Part shown: piece after piece, positions 58,404 to 64,000 of the stretch
Layout of the letters: each line of letters begins with the position of its first letter
Position numbering within the stretch: the first letter of the stretch is position 1
DNA from: Leptodactylus fallax
Taxonomy: Eukaryota; Chordata; Amphibia; Anura; Leptodactylidae
Length of the DNA: 64,000 bases
Direction: 5' to 3'
NCBI GenBank assembly: GCA_947044405.1
Contig: CAMRHE010000021.1
Coordinates: 11,082,501-11,146,500, forward strand
Notes under the pieces: generated by a model
Told to the model about the DNA's origin: nothing
Seen by the model: only the letters and a program-made list of their open reading frames with translations
Database searches by the model: none
Translations under genes and position numbers: made by a program

Positions 58404-58938
58404 CTACCCCAATGCCCGGCCGATAAGCAAACTGGAGAGGGTCCATAGCGGGGCTCACTAGAGGGCGGAGATGTGTGAGAACCAATCTCTCCAAGATATT
58501 CATCAAGTGGGATGTCAGTGCTACAGGTCGGTAGTCGTTGAGGTCCATAGGGTGAGGTTTCTTTGGAACTGGTACCACACAAGAAGATTTCCATAATTCA
58601 GGGACTATTTCCTGCCTCAGGCTCATATTAAACATATATGTAATTATACCACACAGCTGGTTCCCACAAGTCTTAATTAGCCTTGCACTGTTGTCATTTG
58701 GCCCTGCAGCTTTCCTCACCTTGATCTTTTTCATCTCCTTCCTCACCTGGGCCCTTGTGAAGGTCAGACTGTGGTCAGATATAGACGGATTTCTGGATTT
58801 ACTGGTCTGTTGGGGAGTAGTCGCATGGGGTGAAGTCATTGTGGTGGGGGGAACTGAAGGACATGCTGGGGTAGGAGGAGCTGGTGTGTGATCAAATCTG
58901 TAGCACAGGAAATACTGTATATATAAGCAGCTACACAA
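57540..58938 (-). pseudogene. L2/CR1-group reverse transcriptase, 5'-truncated
   Basis: The upstream frame (58938-58340) has LTFTRAQVRKEMKKIK, AAGPNDNSARLIKTC, LNDYRPVALTSHLMNILERL and DPLQFAYRPGIGVDDAII, the fingers of an L2-type RT. A one-base indel near 58365 moves it to the frame of the fused reading frame (LNLEKSWNTVRIMFFDFSSA). The endonuclease is absent, and the C-terminal tail after VVSDRR is replaced by Tx1 sequence. Confidence 0.85.
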
Positions 58939-58939
58939 A

Positions 58940-61834
58940 AACTCTTAAGCATTAGTTTTTCAGGTTAATACTCCATCACACTCCATATTGGATGAGTAGA
59001 GCAGAAAAAAACCTTAAAATAACATTTTTAAAACAAATGCTTAAATAACAGATTTTTTTTTTTCAGATTTGCAAAGGTGAAATCAATGCTTTACTGTTAA
59101 GACAGCAGTTTGTATGTATTTAATGATAAAAAATGCAAACTCTTGCACAAAAAAACACTTAAAAGATTTTTCATTTCAGAACTGACTGTCAGTAAAAAGT
59201 ATGTTCCCTCACTCCTATCTCTGATTTCTATTACTAATCTGCCTGTAATTGCTTAAATCTGACTAAACTCTCCTATTCCTAACTATTGATTGCAAATTAG
59301 TAAAATTTTCGAAACTATGCTCTGTTTGATGCAGTGAGATGAATCACAGATCCTCCCCTATCCCCACCATTACTGTTATGCCTTATGTTCAAGCGTACAG
59401 CACTTATATAGTGTATGTGACATTAGCGCTGTAAGGTATCACTGTCTATTGGCTGACAGACTGTCAGCTGATGTCAGGTGGTACTGGAATATCACATCAG
59501 TGACTCACAGATGTGTCTTTTGTATTTCCTGCACAATAAGTGTGGGGTGGCCATTTTTGTTTGTCCAAGACAAATTAGCATTTGTTTGATTTCGTTAAAA
59601 ACCAAGCAATTTTTGGAATATGTGGGTGGAACCCGTTTTGTGACGAATTGGTTCGCCCATCTATTTTCTACATTTATATAATAGTAAAGTCATTATAACC
59701 ACGCAATAACAGTTAACCACTAAGCCACCAATCTGCCATAGGTTTTGGATGGCTAAAATGAACAATGTAGACCATTTTATGTTGACTGTTGGATACTTTT
59801 TATAACTTAAGTAAGCAAGGCATCACCTTTGGAAACAGTGGCCGCTAACTTGTAAATATTGGAGGGCTAAATAAATGTCAGAGTCACAAATCAGACAAAG
59901 AGCAACACTATAAAATGGGATGCACACCATTTTATTCCTCCTGTATGTTTTTGCATTGTAGCTCTGTGTGCTCTCATTGCTTGCTGTGCAAACACACAAG
60001 TACCCTAAGAAAGCTCTCATCTTATTTTAAATTTTTAAGCAAAAATCAGGGGTGGATGCAAAAACAGAAGTAGAAGTGCTCCTATTATATATCCAACCCT
60101 GATAAATTCTGGATAAAATGAATATACATGTTCCCCTTTCTGATGGTAGTTTGATATGTATGTCATATAAATATTTCAAGCCTCCAAAAAAGTTTTGGCA
60201 AACAAAAAAAACAAACAAACTACAGGATGCATAAAATTGAAATACAAATAAGATGGAAGGGCATTTCATAGTACTAAAGACAGAAAGATAATGGTACAAC
60301 AAACGTGGAAAAATCAATGCATCAAATTAGTAGAATTAATTTTATCTCTTGCATGTCTGGGGTGGTTGACATGGTTTTTAAATAATGTATGCATTGACCT
60401 AATTACATAAATATTGATTTGTTGTGCATGAATACTTTCTAAGTCTTTTCATAATCACAATGTCGATATTTGTTGCAAGTAATAACCTTACATTTAGACT
60501 TGGTAATTATAATTGATGGAAGAATGAAGTAAGCTTATGGAAAATAAACTAGGTGGTCTGCAAACAAAGCACTAATATATCAATATAATTGACATTTTTG
60601 GCAGAAACATGCAACATATTTTGTCCTGGCTTTACATTTTTGCTTTAAATAAAGCAAACTAAACATTTCTCTGACTAGGAGAACTAGTGCCTAGAGGTTC
60701 ATAATAAAGAAAAGAATATTTTTCCATTATCATGTTGAATTCTAAATATACTATATTTCACATACAGTGCAAGCACTGTGTGCTAGTTCAGAAGTTCATG
60801 GTGTACTGGTTTAAAGTCATTTGAAGGCTATGGGATTAGGGAAAGTGTATAAGAACCCAAGCTGAGAACATGCTATTGTTGGAAAGTAGATGCATATCAA
60901 ATGGAAAAAATAAATAAATAGATCCAGGAGCCATGTAAAAATATTAACATAGCCACTATGTATGCATTGTACAGTCACTGGAAGGACATGCAGAATAAGG
61001 GCACACACAAAAAATAACCTACAGTAGGAAGCAGTTGGTGGTAATTCAATGGTACTGGTATATATGTGCCATGATGAGCAATGTACAGGCTGTATTTGTA
61101 TTTGCCCGTCTATGGGGGTCGGAGAACACAATGACAAACATTTGTAATGCACTTTCTCACACAATCGGCACAAAGCATAGGGAGCATTATGGAATAGGGG
61201 AACACAGGCAGTATGATGATGATTTTCTATTTGCTGGTAGTTACAAAGTTTAGTCTATTTGACTGGTAGGTGTAGAGAAATACAGATGATGCAGGTATGC
61301 TTAACTAGAGAAATAGCCCAGAATCCCCAGTTGTAGATAAGAAATTTGTTCAAATGGTGTTTTTGAAATGTAAGATTTATGGCTTATCCCCTTGATGTGG
61401 AAGATGTGAAAGTTCTATGTTCTGTGCTATATATGTGGTTATATTTGAAATGAAAGTAATGATGGCCACAATGCTTTGGCCTTTGATATTATACTATGTG
61501 GGGGCCAAATAAAGGGATTTTTTTGATCTGCCAGTGTGGGGGCATGCCCTAATTAGAAGGGCCCACCACGCAACCAAAGATAGCCGGGTTGTGTTTTTTT
61601 TTCTCCTTAGGCCACCTTTCTATAGTTTGCCTCAGACAGCAGAGAGGCTAGGTTCATTCTTGGGCCTGAACTAATACAGGTGCTAAAATGTAGCCACCTC
61701 ATGGACAACTCAATGTGCCCTTGTTATCAAATAATCCAATGGCAGTAGTATGAACTATCAGGTGCCTATGCATATTTCTGTGCACGGGCACATTATACTG
61801 GCATACATAAACATGCTAATATATTGTAATTATA
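58940..61834. other. Long stretch without a recognisable gene
   Basis: About 2.9 kb of AT-rich DNA. No transposase, RT or exon with recognisable protein is seen. The 118-codon minus-strand frame at 60817-61173 and others have no domain I recognise. Confidence 0.35.
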
Positions 61835-61891
61835 TATGTAATTGAGTGCCGCATGAAGGCTCAGTGATTAGCACATCTGCAAGAGTTTGTA

Positions 61892-63529
<1,638 letters not shown>

Positions 63530-63605
63530 TATATTCTCCCCATGTTTGTGTGCGTTTCCTCCCGCACTCCAAAGACATACCAATAGGGAATTTAGATTGA
63601 GCCCT

Positions 63606-64000
63606 GTACGGGTCCATTTATGGGTTAAAAAAAAATAGCCAAAAGATAAACATTTTTAAATACCAAATGTATTTTAATCACACATTTACAGTATTATAAC
63701 CACAACTTTTTTGGCATCCCATAACAAGTTCTATAAATACATATACCTTTTTTAGGCCCAAATCTGAAGTGAGTGTTAGTTGTAATCTACAGCGGAAACA
63801 CTGCTGTCATAGCCATGTAACCCATCAGATATAATTGTTAATGCTAACAGCAGCACATAAGCAATTTTACAGAGGGTGGGGGCATATTTCTGTAAGTCCA
63901 TCTGCTCCTCAAGGTGATCGCAGGGTACTGATGGATTGTGATGGCTGTCATGGGGTAACAATGGCCCAAATGTCTTCCCTCTACATTGATGTCTTCACTA
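63606..64000. other. Nothing recognised
   Basis: AT-rich DNA to the window end. No feature I can support. Confidence 0.4.

Larger units (their letters stand above)
54595..58938 (-). mobile_element. Chimeric LINE: L2/CR1-group RT joined to Tx1/L1-type EN-RT
   Basis: On the minus strand an L2-like RT (about 58900-57540) is followed directly, same orientation and in frame, by a Tx1/L1-like sequence that begins inside the endonuclease domain and runs to its natural C-terminus near 54598. L2 sequence does not resume downstream of the Tx1 part. That argues against a simple Tx1 insertion inside a complete L2 copy, unless a deletion followed. Target duplication not found. Its 5' start (58900-58938) and 3' end (about 54530-54598) are approximate. 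Confidence 0.8.

Noticed and set aside
60817..61173. 118-codon minus-strand frame with hydrophobic stretches
   Set aside because: Composition is typical of AT-rich non-coding DNA, and no domain, start context or neighbouring exons support it.

Overview
This window is nuclear DNA from a vertebrate, most likely an anuran amphibian (frog or toad). It is AT-rich, full of simple repeats, and packed with decayed transposable elements. The inference rests on the mix of families seen together: several Tc1-like lineages, Penelope-like elements (PLEs), a DIRS-type tyrosine-recombinase retroelement relic, L1/Tx1 and L2/CR1-group LINEs, hAT-like elements with 8-bp target duplications, and many short TTAA-flanked or palindromic elements. 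I found no host protein-coding gene I can defend. All long reading frames belong to mobile elements. A few short exon-like segments are listed only as weak leads. No tRNA, rRNA or CRISPR feature was seen.

Layout. 0-5 kb: the end of a Tc1-like element with IR/DR-type termini, short hAT-like and palindromic repeats, and a DIRS-like relic (about 2.7-3.5 kb). 5.8-8.1 kb: a 5'-truncated PLE on the minus strand bounded by a 12-bp target duplication. 8.1-14 kb: degenerate repeats, a hAT-like element and simple repeats. 14.1-15.7 kb: a full-length Tc1-related element with DD38E spacing. 20-25.4 kb: a nested stack, in which a Tc1-like element was invaded by a MITE that was itself invaded by another repeat, followed by a second DD38E copy and a GT/AT microsatellite. 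29.7-31.4 kb: a full-length DD34E Tc1 element on the minus strand. 31.4-40 kb: MITEs, a 41-bp palindrome, a 544-bp tandem duplication whose second unit was hit by a hAT-like element, and PLE 3' relics. 40.4-41.8 kb: another tandem duplication. 42.2-44.3 kb: a second PLE, with a well-formed hammerhead-ribozyme fold in its 3' region. 44.5-47.4 kb: a 5'-truncated L1-like LINE with a 16-bp target duplication. 49.9-53.6 kb: a mariner transposase relic split by a 2.4-kb hAT-like element that carries TTAA elements. 54.6-58.9 kb: an unusual chimera of an L2/CR1-group reverse transcriptase fused in frame to a Tx1/L1-type endonuclease-RT, giving an uninterrupted 1056-codon frame. 61.9-63.5 kb: a nearly intact DD34E Tc1 element inserted in a tRNA-SINE-like repeat.

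The elements do not work together as a pathway. They record successive invasions, and several insertions can be ordered by nesting. The best leads are the L2-Tx1 fused frame, the hammerhead ribozyme in the second PLE with decayed hammerhead-like cores in other PLE pieces, and the two DD38E copies that share an altered catalytic residue. Family names come from recognition of motifs, not from database searches.
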